A DNA stretch of 64,000 bases from Shewanella cutis (GTDB lineage: Bacteria; Pseudomonadota; Gammaproteobacteria; Enterobacterales; Shewanellaceae): positions 1 to 64,000 of the forward strand of contig NZ_JACSDI010000019.1 of the NCBI RefSeq assembly GCF_022410515.1, in the 5' to 3' direction. The notes beneath the pieces were generated by a model. It was not told where the DNA came from. It saw only the letters and a list, made by a program, of their open reading frames with translations, and did not search any database. Made by a program: the position numbers and the translations under genes. This document shows positions 45,082 to 53,425 of this stretch, piece by piece (position 1 is the stretch's first letter; each line of letters opens with the position of its first letter).

Positions 45082-46305
45082 ATGCCAGCATTTGAATATA
45101 AGGCGCTGGACGCCAAGGGAAAGCAGCTTAAAGGCGTGATCGAGGCGGATACCGCTAGACACGCCCGCAGCCAGCTGCGCGATCAACGCTTGATGCCGCT
45201 AGACATTCTGCCGGTCACCGAAAAAGAAGCCAAGGCTAAGAGCGGTGGTTTTGCTTTGTTTAAGCGGGGAATTTCGGTCGCTGAACTCGCGCTGATCACC
45301 CGTCAAATAGCTACCTTAGTGGCAGCGGGTTTGCCGATTGAGGAATCCCTTAAAGCGGTTGGGCAACAGTGTGAGAAGGACCGTCTGGCCAGTATGATCA
45401 TGGCGGTGCGCTCACGCGTAGTTGAAGGCTATAGTCTGGCCGATTCCTTGGCTGAATTTCCGCATATTTTCGATGACTTATACCGCGCCATGGTGGCCTC
45501 GGGGGAAAAATCCGGTCACTTGGAAGTGGTACTTAACCGTTTAGCCGATTACACCGAACGTCGCCAGCAGCTTAAATCTAAACTGCAACAGGCGATGATC
45601 TACCCCATTATGCTGACGCTGGTCGCCATTGGCGTGGTGTCTGTGTTGCTAGCGGCTGTGGTGCCTAAAGTAGTTGGGCAATTTGAACATATGGGCGCCG
45701 AGTTACCCGCCACCACCCGCTTTTTAATTGCAGCCTCTGACTTCGTACAAAGCTATGGGCTGCTTGTGGTATTGATTTTGGGTATTCTGCTGGTAGTGTT
45801 CCAGCGTCTACTCAAGTCACCGATTTTCAAGATGAAATACCATACATTTTTGCTGAAAATGCCGGTGATTGGCCGAGTAAGTAAAGGACTCAATACTGCG
45901 CGTTTTGCGCGTACCTTGAGTATTTTATCCGCCAGTTCGGTGCCTTTGTTGGACGGGATGCGCATTGCCAGTGAAGTGTTGCAAAATATGCGGGTGCGGG
46001 CGGCGGTGGATGATGCCACGGCGCGCGTGCGGGAAGGAACTAGCTTAAGCACTGCGTTGACTAACACTAAGCTGTTTCCGGCGATGATGTTATATATGAT
46101 TGCCTCAGGGGAAAAGAGTGGTCAGCTCGAAGATATGCTTGAGCGCGCTGCAGATAACCAAGATCGAGAGTTTGAGAGTAATGTTACGCTCGCCCTCGGC
46201 GTATTCGAACCCATGTTAGTGGTGAGCATGGCGGGGGTTGTACTCTTTATCGTGATGGCCATTCTGCAACCTATCTTGGCACTGAACAATTTGATTAGTG
46301 GCTAG
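45082..46305 (+). CDS. gspF: Type II secretion inner-membrane platform protein GspF
   Basis: This 407-residue protein has three membrane segments (near 170-190, 220-240 and 375-397) and two repeated cytoplasmic helical domains with the family signatures VAELALITRQIATLVAAGLP near 67 and FARTLSILSASSVPLLDGM near 275. It links the ATPase to the growing pseudopilus. GAGGAG lies upstream of the start. It is the fourth gene of the operon. Confidence 0.95.
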   Translation: MPAFEYKALDAKGKQLKGVIEADTARHARSQLRDQRLMPLDILPVTEKEAKAKSGGFALFKRGISVAELALITRQIATLVAAGLPIEESLKAVGQQCEKDRLASMIMAVRSRVVEGYSLADSLAEFPHIFDDLYRAMVASGEKSGHLEVVLNRLADYTERRQQLKSKLQQAMIYPIMLTLVAIGVVSVLLAAVVPKVVGQFEHMGAELPATTRFLIAASDFVQSYGLLVVLILGILLVVFQRLLKSPIFKMKYHTFLLKMPVIGRVSKGLNTARFARTLSILSASSVPLLDGMRIASEVLQNMRVRAAVDDATARVREGTSLSTALTNTKLFPAMMLYMIASGEKSGQLEDMLERAADNQDREFESNVTLALGVFEPMLVVSMAGVVLFIVMAILQPILALNNLISG

Positions 46306-46379
46306 TTTTTGAATTTATGGGATGTTGCCTCTCAGTAATAATACCGAGAATGGTGCTGGTTTTTTAGGAGATGTAGTCG

Positions 46380-46814
46380 ATGCAAATGAACAAAAAGCAC
46401 AAGGGTTTTACCTTACTCGAAGTGATGGTGGTGATTGTTATCCTCGGTATTTTGGCGTCTATGGTGGTGCCAAACCTGATGGGCAACAAAGATAAAGCTG
46501 ACCAACAAAAGGCGGTGTCTGACATAGTCGCGCTCGAAAATGCCTTAGATATGTACAAGTTAGATAACGGTGTGTATCCAACGACTGAACAAGGTTTAGA
46601 GGCCTTAGTGCAAAAACCTACTATTTCACCCGAGCCACGTAATTACCGTGAAGAAGGTTATGTGAAGCGTTTACCGCAGGATCCATGGCGTAATAACTAC
46701 TTACTGTTAAGCCCAGGCGAAAACAGCAAGTTAGATATCTTCAGCGCAGGCCCTGATGGTCAGCCAGGTACCGAAGACGATATCGGTAACTGGAACTTAC
46801 AGAATTTCCAATAA
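46380..46814 (+). CDS. gspG: Major pseudopilin GspG
   Basis: This 144-residue type IV-pilin-like subunit forms the body of the pseudopilus. The prepilin leader ends in KG before FTLLEVMVVIVILGILAS (Glu at +5), so it needs a prepilin peptidase encoded elsewhere. The C-terminal calcium-site region is typical, with DIFSAGPDGQPGTEDDIGNW. GGAG precedes the ATG. The 74-bp gap from gspF is the largest early gap in the operon and could hold a ribosome site adjusting its high expression. Confidence 0.95.
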   Translation: MQMNKKHKGFTLLEVMVVIVILGILASMVVPNLMGNKDKADQQKAVSDIVALENALDMYKLDNGVYPTTEQGLEALVQKPTISPEPRNYREEGYVKRLPQDPWRNNYLLLSPGENSKLDIFSAGPDGQPGTEDDIGNWNLQNFQ

Positions 46815-46815
46815 G

Positions 46816-47388
46816 ATGTTAATGCTGCGCCACGCCGGCTTCACCTTAATGGAGGTGATGCTGGTGATTTTGTTAATGGGACTCACCGCTGCGGGGGTGA
46901 CTATGTCTATTGGCAATTCAGGCCCACAACAGGCGCTGGAAAAGACTGCGCAGCAATTTATTGCCGCCACGGAGTTAGTGCTCGATGAAACCGTATTGAG
47001 CGGCCAATTTATCGGGATTGTGGTGGAAAAAACAAGTTATCAGTTTGTTTTTTATAAGGATGGTAAATGGAATCCATTGGAGAAGGACAGAATTTTGTCC
47101 GAGAAACAAATGGAGCCCGGTGTCGTCATCAATTTAGTGCTCGATGGTTTGCCACTCGTTCAAGAAGACGAGAAAGATGAATCTTGGTTTGAAGAACCTT
47201 TAATCGAGCCCTCAAGCGAAGATAAGAAAAAGCACCCAGAGCCACAGATTTTGCTATTCCCCAGCGGTGAAATGAGCGCTTTTGAGCTGAGTTTTATCAC
47301 TAAGACAGATAAAGGGCCGCTCGACGTATTAGTGGTGGGTGATGCCCTTGGCCGTTTAACCCTAGGGCGACCCGATGAAATACGCTAA
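46816..47388 (+). CDS. gspH: Minor pseudopilin GspH
   Basis: This 190-residue minor pseudopilin has a short leader ending in AG before FTLMEVMLVILLMGL (Glu at +5). The start at 46816 follows gspG by one base. A longer frame from 46756 lies inside gspG and lacks a leader. The insert around residues 115-140 is acidic (EDEKDESWFEEP). It probably caps the pseudopilus tip with GspI, J and K. It overlaps gspI by 14 bp. Confidence 0.92.
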   Translation: MLMLRHAGFTLMEVMLVILLMGLTAAGVTMSIGNSGPQQALEKTAQQFIAATELVLDETVLSGQFIGIVVEKTSYQFVFYKDGKWNPLEKDRILSEKQMEPGVVINLVLDGLPLVQEDEKDESWFEEPLIEPSSEDKKKHPEPQILLFPSGEMSAFELSFITKTDKGPLDVLVVGDALGRLTLGRPDEIR

Positions 47389-47743
47389 GGGAATGACGTT
47401 ACTCGAAGTGATCGTGGCGTTAGCTGTGTTTGCTGTTGCTGCCGTTTCCATCACTAAAAGCTTGAGTGAGCAAATTGCGAATATGCCGATTCTGGAGTCG
47501 CGCACTCTGGCCCAGTGGGTAGCAGACAATCAAATGGTCGATGCAAGGCTTGATCCGCAATTTCCTGAATTAGGCAAAAAAGATGGGCAAGTAGAACTCG
47601 CGGGTAAGGATTGGTACTGGCGAAAGGAAGTGGTGAAAACCACCGACGATAACTTTCGTATGATCCGCATTAGTGTCAGCGAAGATGAGCGTTATCAGCG
47701 TATTGCAGCACAAGTGAGCAGTTATGTCCTTAAAACAAACTAA
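47375..47743 (+). CDS. gspI: Minor pseudopilin GspI
   Basis: This 122-residue minor pseudopilin has a very short leader (MKYAKG) before MTLLEVIVALAVFAVAA, with Met at +1 and Glu at +5, as usual for GspI. The motif LAQWVADNQM near 47 is characteristic of the family. It starts the tip complex with GspJ and GspK. It overlaps gspH by 14 bp and gspJ by 20 bp, implying coupled translation. Confidence 0.93.
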   Translation: MKYAKGMTLLEVIVALAVFAVAAVSITKSLSEQIANMPILESRTLAQWVADNQMVDARLDPQFPELGKKDGQVELAGKDWYWRKEVVKTTDDNFRMIRISVSEDERYQRIAAQVSSYVLKTN

Positions 47744-48491
47744 GGCTCATAAGGGATTTACCCTGCTGGAAATGCTGATCGCGATTGCGATTTTTGCCAT
47801 GTTGGGGTTAGCGGCCAATGCGGTACTCAGCACAGTGCTGACCAACGATGAAGTGACGAAAAACTTCTCTACCCGCTTAAAGGCATTACAACAGGGCTTT
47901 GGTGCCATTGAGCGCGACCTTGGGCAGATGGTGGCGCGCACTCCCAGATTACTCGAAGGCGGCCGTGGTACCACAGTCTTCCAAACGGGTAACGATATTT
48001 TAGACTCGGAGTCAGAGGCTTTAGTGTTCTACCGCTTAGGCTGGCTTAACCCCGACGGTTTATTGCCCCGTGGTAGCATACAGTCCGTTGCCTATGTGGT
48101 GCGCGAGGGAAAATTAGAGCGCTGGTATTTTCCTTACCCTGAGCCAGAATTTGGCGCTGAGCCTATTAAGACCGTCATTATCGATAAGGTGCTATCGGTC
48201 GAGTATTCCTTCTTTATGGAAGACAAATGGGAGCGTAAGGTCGAGGCGACCAAGTTACCCAAAGCCATCGCAATGGAAATTGAGATTGAAGGCTTAGGCA
48301 AAATTCAACGTAAGTTTATGTTGCCCTTGGGCGCGGCGGCGCCAGAGAAATCCAATGATGAGGACAACAATAACGACAACGCCGATGACAATAAAGACGA
48401 CAACGGCGACCAAGACAATAATGGCGATGGCTCGGGTAACGGTGAAGAAGATCCCGGCAAAGCCGACCCAGAAAATGAGGATGGCGCATGA
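47724..48491 (+). CDS. gspJ: Minor pseudopilin GspJ with acidic Asp/Asn-rich tail
   Basis: This 255-residue minor pseudopilin has a leader ending KG before FTLLEMLIAIAIFAMLGL. The globular domain includes RLKALQQGFGAIERDLGQM and GRGTTVFQTG. From about residue 210 to the end it carries an extra tail made almost only of Asp, Asn, Glu and Gly, unlike classical GspJ (about 200 residues). The tail could bind calcium in the periplasm, or just be disordered. It overlaps gspK by four bases. Confidence 0.93.
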   Translation: MSLKQTKAHKGFTLLEMLIAIAIFAMLGLAANAVLSTVLTNDEVTKNFSTRLKALQQGFGAIERDLGQMVARTPRLLEGGRGTTVFQTGNDILDSESEALVFYRLGWLNPDGLLPRGSIQSVAYVVREGKLERWYFPYPEPEFGAEPIKTVIIDKVLSVEYSFFMEDKWERKVEATKLPKAIAMEIEIEGLGKIQRKFMLPLGAAAPEKSNDEDNNNDNADDNKDDNGDQDNNGDGSGNGEEDPGKADPENEDGA

Positions 48492-49486
48492 TAAGGCGAA
48501 GTCCTGCTAAACAACGTGGGGTCGCACTGATTGTGGTGCTACTGATTGTGGCTATGGTTGTGATTATCGCCACCAATATTACCAGTCGCAATCAACTGTC
48601 GATGCGCCGTACCTTAAACTTGGCCCAGTATGATCAGGCTTACTGGTACGCGATTTCCGCCGAAGAACTGGCGAAGAAGATCCTCAAGCAGGATTTGGAC
48701 GATTCGGAAGGCCGCGTACACAAACAACAATATTGGGCCATGAGCGACGTGGTGTTTCCGGCTGAATATGGTGAGATTGCAGGCAAGATCACCGATATGC
48801 GCTCGTGTTTTAACTTAAATGCTTTGTCTGTCACCACAAAAGAGGTTGAAAATGGTCAACCTAAATTGCCCTTGGCGGCCAAGCAATACAAAGCATTATT
48901 AGTGAGTTTAGGGATGGATGATTTTACCGCCGATCATCTTACCCAAACTCTAAAAGATTATATTGATGAAGATACGGTTGCCAGTCCGTATGGCGCTGAA
49001 GATGCCGAGTACGAAGCGCGCCATGTGCCTTACCGTGCGGCCAACACCCTAATGAATCATAGGAGTGAGCTGCGGGCAGTCATGGGATATTCGCAGGATA
49101 TTTATCTGAAGTTATTGCCCTATATTTGTGTGATCCCAGGGAGTGACAGGCAACTGCTGAATGTGAACACCATAGATGTCGAGCAAGCGGCGCTACTGGC
49201 AGCAATGCTGGATAATCAGATATCGGTTGGTGAGGCCGAAAGTATTATCAACCAACGTCCCGGCGATGGTTTTGCCAAGATTGATGATTTTTACGAATCC
49301 TCCTCAATGGGGTCGATTAAATGGGAAGATGCGATGAAGTCGACTTTTGTTATCGACAGTCAATACTTCCTCCTCGCCTCAGGCGCTAAGGTCGACAACG
49401 CCATTTTTAGGATGGAAAGTGTGCTCAAAAAGGGCAGCGGTAACAAAATGGATGTGCTCACCCGTCAGTTTGGTGGACAAAAATAA
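48488..49486 (+). CDS. gspK: Pseudopilin GspK
   Basis: This 332-residue tip pseudopilin is large because of an inserted alpha-helical domain. The leader RGVALIVVLLIVAMVVIIA lacks the +5 Glu, as is typical for GspK. Landmarks are YWYAISAEELAKKILKQDL, GEIAGKITDMRSCFNLNAL and LLPYICVIPG, then NVNTIDVEQAALLAA. Its ATG overlaps the gspJ stop. A 48-bp gap separates it from gspL. Confidence 0.94.
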   Translation: MIRRSPAKQRGVALIVVLLIVAMVVIIATNITSRNQLSMRRTLNLAQYDQAYWYAISAEELAKKILKQDLDDSEGRVHKQQYWAMSDVVFPAEYGEIAGKITDMRSCFNLNALSVTTKEVENGQPKLPLAAKQYKALLVSLGMDDFTADHLTQTLKDYIDEDTVASPYGAEDAEYEARHVPYRAANTLMNHRSELRAVMGYSQDIYLKLLPYICVIPGSDRQLLNVNTIDVEQAALLAAMLDNQISVGEAESIINQRPGDGFAKIDDFYESSSMGSIKWEDAMKSTFVIDSQYFLLASGAKVDNAIFRMESVLKKGSGNKMDVLTRQFGGQK

Positions 49487-49534
49487 TAGCAAACAAGCTC
49501 AATCTTTTAAGATGGAAGCTGGTGGAGAAAAACT

Positions 49535-50722
49535 GTGAGTGAACGGCTATTTATTCGCTTAGGCAGAACCGCAGAGCATGCTTGTTCTTGGCTGGTTTGG
49601 TCCGAACAAGAACAAGAAATTATCGCCTCTGGTGAACTTGCCAATGCCCAAGGCTTATCAACCTTAACTGAGCGTGCGGGCAATCGTCCTATTGACGTAT
49701 TGGTGCCAGCCTCAGCGATGACGCTCACTAGTGTCCATCTGCCTGAAAAGGGTCAGCGTCAAGCCTTGAAAGCGCTGCCTTTTATGCTGGAGGAATCTAT
49801 CGCCGATGATGTGGATGCGATGCATTTTACCGTTGGACCACGCAATGGCGATGCCCTCAGCGTAGTGGCTGTCGCCCATGAGCAAATGCAAACTTGGCTC
49901 AGTTGTTTGGCCGAAGCCGGCTTAAAAGTGAAGCGTATCGTGCCCGATTGCTTGGCCTTGCCATTGCAGGAATGCCAATGGGCGGCCATGCGTTTTGGCA
50001 ATGAGTTATTACTGCGAACGGGTTTAGGAACGGGCCACAGTCTGCCTTTACCTTGGTTGCCTGTGGCGATGAAGCAACTGACGGCCCAAGCAGAGGAGCT
50101 GTCGGTCGCCAGTTATAGTGAGATGCAATTGGATGGGGTTGAGCTTAAGCCACAGCCGCTCGATTTACCTATGCTGGTCCTGGCGCGCGGCATTTTACAT
50201 GCGCCCATCAACTTACTGACAGGTGTTTATACACCTAAGCGAGAGTACAGTAAGCACTTGTTGCAATGGAAGAATGCGGCCATTGTATTGGCCGTTGCCA
50301 TTGTGTTGTCGCTCGTGAATAAAGGCTTAACCATTCATCAAGTCAATGGCCAAATCGCCGATCTTAAAGCGCAGAGTGAAGCCATTTATCAGCAAGTGGT
50401 GCCGGGGAATACACGTATCGTGAACTTACGCTCGCAGATGGAGAGCCAGCTACGGCCACTCCAAGGTCAAGGCAGTGGTGCTGAGTTTTTTTCTATGCTG
50501 GCGGGTTTGCAAGACGCCTTTAAACAAGTGCCTGAGCTAAAACCTAATAGCTTACGATTTGAGAGTGCCCGTAATGAAATCCGTATGCAGGTCACGGCTA
50601 AAAATTACGCGCAAATTGAGAAGTTTAAAGAAATTGTTGGCCGTCGTTTCCAAATGGATGGCGGCACAATGAATAGCGGTGAAGAAAAGGTCACCAGTAC
50701 CTTAACCTTGAGGAGCAAATAA
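49535..50722 (+). CDS. gspL: Type II secretion protein GspL
   Basis: This 395-residue inner-membrane protein has a cytoplasmic actin-like domain (about 1-240) that binds GspE, a membrane helix (about 249-268, IVLAVAIVLSLVN) and a periplasmic ferredoxin-like domain. Sequence is less conserved than in the other components; assignment also rests on position between gspK and gspM. The start is GTG with GGTGGAG upstream. gspM follows one base after the stop. Confidence 0.92.
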   Translation: MSERLFIRLGRTAEHACSWLVWSEQEQEIIASGELANAQGLSTLTERAGNRPIDVLVPASAMTLTSVHLPEKGQRQALKALPFMLEESIADDVDAMHFTVGPRNGDALSVVAVAHEQMQTWLSCLAEAGLKVKRIVPDCLALPLQECQWAAMRFGNELLLRTGLGTGHSLPLPWLPVAMKQLTAQAEELSVASYSEMQLDGVELKPQPLDLPMLVLARGILHAPINLLTGVYTPKREYSKHLLQWKNAAIVLAVAIVLSLVNKGLTIHQVNGQIADLKAQSEAIYQQVVPGNTRIVNLRSQMESQLRPLQGQGSGAEFFSMLAGLQDAFKQVPELKPNSLRFESARNEIRMQVTAKNYAQIEKFKEIVGRRFQMDGGTMNSGEEKVTSTLTLRSK

Positions 50723-50723
50723 G

Positions 50724-51200
50724 ATGGATAATTTGCGGACTTGGTGGCAAGGGCTTGCGTCGCGCGAGCAACAAATCGTCGGCTTTGGCGCCGTATTCTT
50801 AGTGATCGGTATATTTTACTGGGGCATTTGGACGCCAATCGCGAACGCGGAGGCCAATGCGCTACGCAACTTAACGGCGCAGCAGCAAACCCTGACGTAT
50901 GTAAAACAAACCGCGAACAAAATTGCTGGCTTAAAACAAAGCGGTGCTAAACCGACAATGTCAGGCAGCTTAAGCTCGGTCGTTAACCAAACAGCGGGCA
51001 GTTACGGCTTAGTGATCACTCGCATGCAGCCCCAGGGCGATAAAATCCAAGTGTGGATGGATGATGTGCCATTCGATGCCCTGCTCAATTATTTGAGTGA
51101 CTTAGTGCAGAAAAAAGGCCTATCACTTGAGAGTGTTGATTTGGCTGAGGCCGACGCGCCAGGCTATGTCAAAGTGAGACGTATCCAACTAGCGCAATAG
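50724..51200 (+). CDS. gspM: Type II secretion protein GspM
   Basis: This 158-residue protein has a short cytoplasmic tail (LRTWWQGLASREQQ), one membrane helix (about 18-36) and a periplasmic ferredoxin-like domain (SSVVNQTAGSYGLVITRMQP). It pairs with GspL at the platform. It sits between gspL and gspN, as in other complete operons. Confidence 0.92.
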   Translation: MDNLRTWWQGLASREQQIVGFGAVFLVIGIFYWGIWTPIANAEANALRNLTAQQQTLTYVKQTANKIAGLKQSGAKPTMSGSLSSVVNQTAGSYGLVITRMQPQGDKIQVWMDDVPFDALLNYLSDLVQKKGLSLESVDLAEADAPGYVKVRRIQLAQ

Positions 51201-51214
51201 ATTAAGGTGTAGCT

Positions 51215-51976
51215 GTGAGTCTGATAAAAAAGATCATTATTGGTGTACTGGTTTATATCGTGTTTCTAGTGGTGTTATTTCCCGCCAGTGTGGCTGTGCG
51301 CCTCGCGCCATTGCCTGCAAATGTGGGGATTTCCGGGGTGAGCGGCAGTATTTGGTCGGGCAGCATTGAAACCTTGAATATTCAGCAGCGCCAGCTGGAG
51401 CAAGTGCGTTGGGAGCTCAGCCCTTGGTCGTTATTTTTAGGTAAAGTAAAACTTGATTTTCAAGTGGGTAGCCGTGCAACGCCCATGAGTGCTAAAGGGT
51501 TAATTACTTGGTCAATGGCTGGCATTAGTGCGCAGGGATTACGCTTTGAAGCGCCCGATAGCTTTTTAATTGGTAATGCTAAACTGCCCTTTAGAACCGA
51601 AATTAACGGTGAAGTCAGCTTGCTGGTTGAAACCCTCAAGCAAGGTAAACCTTGGTGCGAACAGTTATCGGGTAAATTGTTTTTAAATCAAACCAACGTG
51701 AAAAACCAATTTGGTGATTACCCACTGGGTAATATCGAACTGGGGCTGAGTTGTGTTGAGGGTAAAGCACAGCTCGCAACCGATGAGAGTAAAAATCAGT
51801 TGGGGATTAGCGGCACGTTACAGTTAGACGAAGGCAATATGGTTAAGGTTGCCGCTAAGATCAAGGAGACTAACGAGCAGCCGGAAGATATGCGTAAATC
51901 CCTCGGTATTCTCGGTCAGCGCGGCAGCGATGGTTACTTCCCTATTGTTTATCAGGGACGTATCCCGGGGCTTTAA
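51215..51976 (+). CDS. gspN: Type II secretion protein GspN
   Basis: This 253-residue inner-membrane protein has an N-terminal helix (about 5-25, IIIGVLVYIVFLVVLFPASV) and a beta-rich periplasmic part (GVSGSIWSGSIETLNIQ, WELSPWSLFLGKVKLDF). GspN is optional in type II systems and its role is unclear. The start is GTG. It is the last gene of the operon, followed by an intrinsic terminator. Confidence 0.9.
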   Translation: MSLIKKIIIGVLVYIVFLVVLFPASVAVRLAPLPANVGISGVSGSIWSGSIETLNIQQRQLEQVRWELSPWSLFLGKVKLDFQVGSRATPMSAKGLITWSMAGISAQGLRFEAPDSFLIGNAKLPFRTEINGEVSLLVETLKQGKPWCEQLSGKLFLNQTNVKNQFGDYPLGNIELGLSCVEGKAQLATDESKNQLGISGTLQLDEGNMVKVAAKIKETNEQPEDMRKSLGILGQRGSDGYFPIVYQGRIPGL

Positions 51977-52001
51977 TCTACCCCCAAATGTGATATTTGA
52001 T

Positions 52002-52026
52002 AAAGGCACCTTGGGTGCCTTTTCTA
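52002..52026 (+). terminator. Terminator of the gspC-N operon
   Basis: AAAGGCACC at 52002-52010 pairs exactly with GGTGCCTTT at 52014-52022 around TTG, followed by a short T-rich stretch. It lies between the convergent gspN and yrfG. Confidence 0.85.
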
Positions 52027-52036
52027 TTCCGAGGGG

Positions 52037-52699
52037 TTAACTTGTGAGATCGTTAAGCAATACACGATAGTCGCTAATGGCCGGAAAATCATTGAAGGTT
52101 TTGGCAGGTTTTTGGCTATCGGGATTGCTGCTCCCAAGCTGATGCCCCACGCCTGCTAAGCGCGCCGCATTTAAAATGGGTTCGCTATCATCGATAAACA
52201 GACAACGCTCAGGTACTAATGCAAATTGCTTAAACAGTGTTTGCCAAAATTGCGGATGCTCTTTCGGGTAACCCGTTTCATGGCTCGAAATCATTGCATC
52301 CAAGCCGCTCCCAAGTTCTGTATGTTCAAGTTTAAGGGCAAGACTTTTAGGGTGCGCATTGGTCACTAATATGCGTTTTTTCCCCGCTGCTTTGAGGGCG
52401 TCAAGAAAGGGCATGCTGTCTTGGCGCAGCTGAATACGATCAACTAAGGTGCGATGTAATCCCATAATGTCGAGCTGCAATTCGGCTTGCCAATAATCGA
52501 TGCAATACCAGTTCAACGTTCCCGCAACTTTGCTATAGGATTCAACGACTAATTTGTGCGCTTGGTCTTGGCTCAGCCCACGTTGCCTGCTCAGTTCCTG
52601 CGGTACAAGACTCAACCAAAAATGGTTGTCGAAGTGCAAATCTAGCAAGGTGCCATCCATATCGAGCAGTACTGTATCAATGGTCTTCCAGTCAAACAT
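52037..52699 (-). CDS. yrfG: GMP/IMP nucleotidase (HAD family), YrfG-like
   Basis: This 220-residue HAD hydrolase matches E. coli YrfG in length and landmarks. The nucleophile motif is LLDMDGTLLDL near 12, then TLNWYCIDYWQ, motif II ILVTNAHPKSLA near 111, and motif IV FIDDSEPILNAA near 170. It dephosphorylates GMP and IMP in E. coli. AGGAAA lies just upstream. The gene is convergent with gspN and divergent from the modification-enzyme cluster. Confidence 0.9.
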   Translation of the reverse strand: MFDWKTIDTVLLDMDGTLLDLHFDNHFWLSLVPQELSRQRGLSQDQAHKLVVESYSKVAGTLNWYCIDYWQAELQLDIMGLHRTLVDRIQLRQDSMPFLDALKAAGKKRILVTNAHPKSLALKLEHTELGSGLDAMISSHETGYPKEHPQFWQTLFKQFALVPERCLFIDDSEPILNAARLAGVGHQLGSSNPDSQKPAKTFNDFPAISDYRVLLNDLTS

Positions 52700-52792
52700 G
52701 GGATTTCCTGTTTTATAAAATTGGCCTGAGTGGCAACTTAGGATTAAATCTGTCTACCTTGCCAGCCTGACACTTTGTGCTAGGCTTGGTAA

Positions 52793-53425
52793 ATGAATTT
52801 TTTGTCTAAAATAAGACACTTGGATATGGATATCTGCTCTTTCGCCTTGCTTGCTCAAGTCCCGAATGCCATTAGTTTACAGCAAGAACTTACTCCTTTG
52901 TTGCAGCATGAGTGGTTACCACATATTAATCAGCGTGATTATCACTCGGGTTCTCAGGGCGGTTGGGATGTGTTGGCACTACGCTGTGCCGAGGAATACC
53001 ACGCCGCCCATCCCATTTTACAAGCCTTTTCCATTAGTGCTGCCAATGAATGGGATAATTTGCCTGCGCTTGAGTCGAGTCCCACATTACTGGATTTTAT
53101 CCAATCACTTGCGTGCCCCGTGAACTCCGTGCGCTTGATGCGCTTACACGCTGGTGCCGAAATTAAACCTCATCGGGATCAGGGATTATCCCTTGAACAG
53201 GGGGAGGCTAGATTACATTTGCCCTTACAAACCCATGATCAGCTTTATTTTTATGTGAATGATCAACGGGTGCCGATGCAGGCAGGGGAGCTTTGGTATA
53301 TCAATGCAGATCAAACCCATTGGGTTGCCAACAAGGGATTGAGCGCCAGAATCAATTTGGTGATCGATTGTAAAGTCAATTCATGGTTAAGGGAGTTAAT
53401 CCATGGCGCAAAGATTAAAGCCTGA
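52793..53425 (+). CDS. Aspartyl/asparaginyl beta-hydroxylase-like Fe(II)/2-oxoglutarate enzyme
   Basis: This 210-residue protein has a C-terminal cupin-type dioxygenase fold. VRLMRLHAGAEIKPHRDQG gives the HxD iron ligands His127 and Asp129, THWVANKG gives the distal His176, and SARINLVID supplies Arg186 for 2-oxoglutarate. The family hydroxylates Asp/Asn side chains of proteins or peptides. Target unknown. The start is ATG 52793 or the in-frame ATG at 52826; neither has a strong ribosome site. It overlaps the next gene by 23 bp, first in a tight four-gene operon. Confidence 0.85.
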   Translation: MNFLSKIRHLDMDICSFALLAQVPNAISLQQELTPLLQHEWLPHINQRDYHSGSQGGWDVLALRCAEEYHAAHPILQAFSISAANEWDNLPALESSPTLLDFIQSLACPVNSVRLMRLHAGAEIKPHRDQGLSLEQGEARLHLPLQTHDQLYFYVNDQRVPMQAGELWYINADQTHWVANKGLSARINLVIDCKVNSWLRELIHGAKIKA

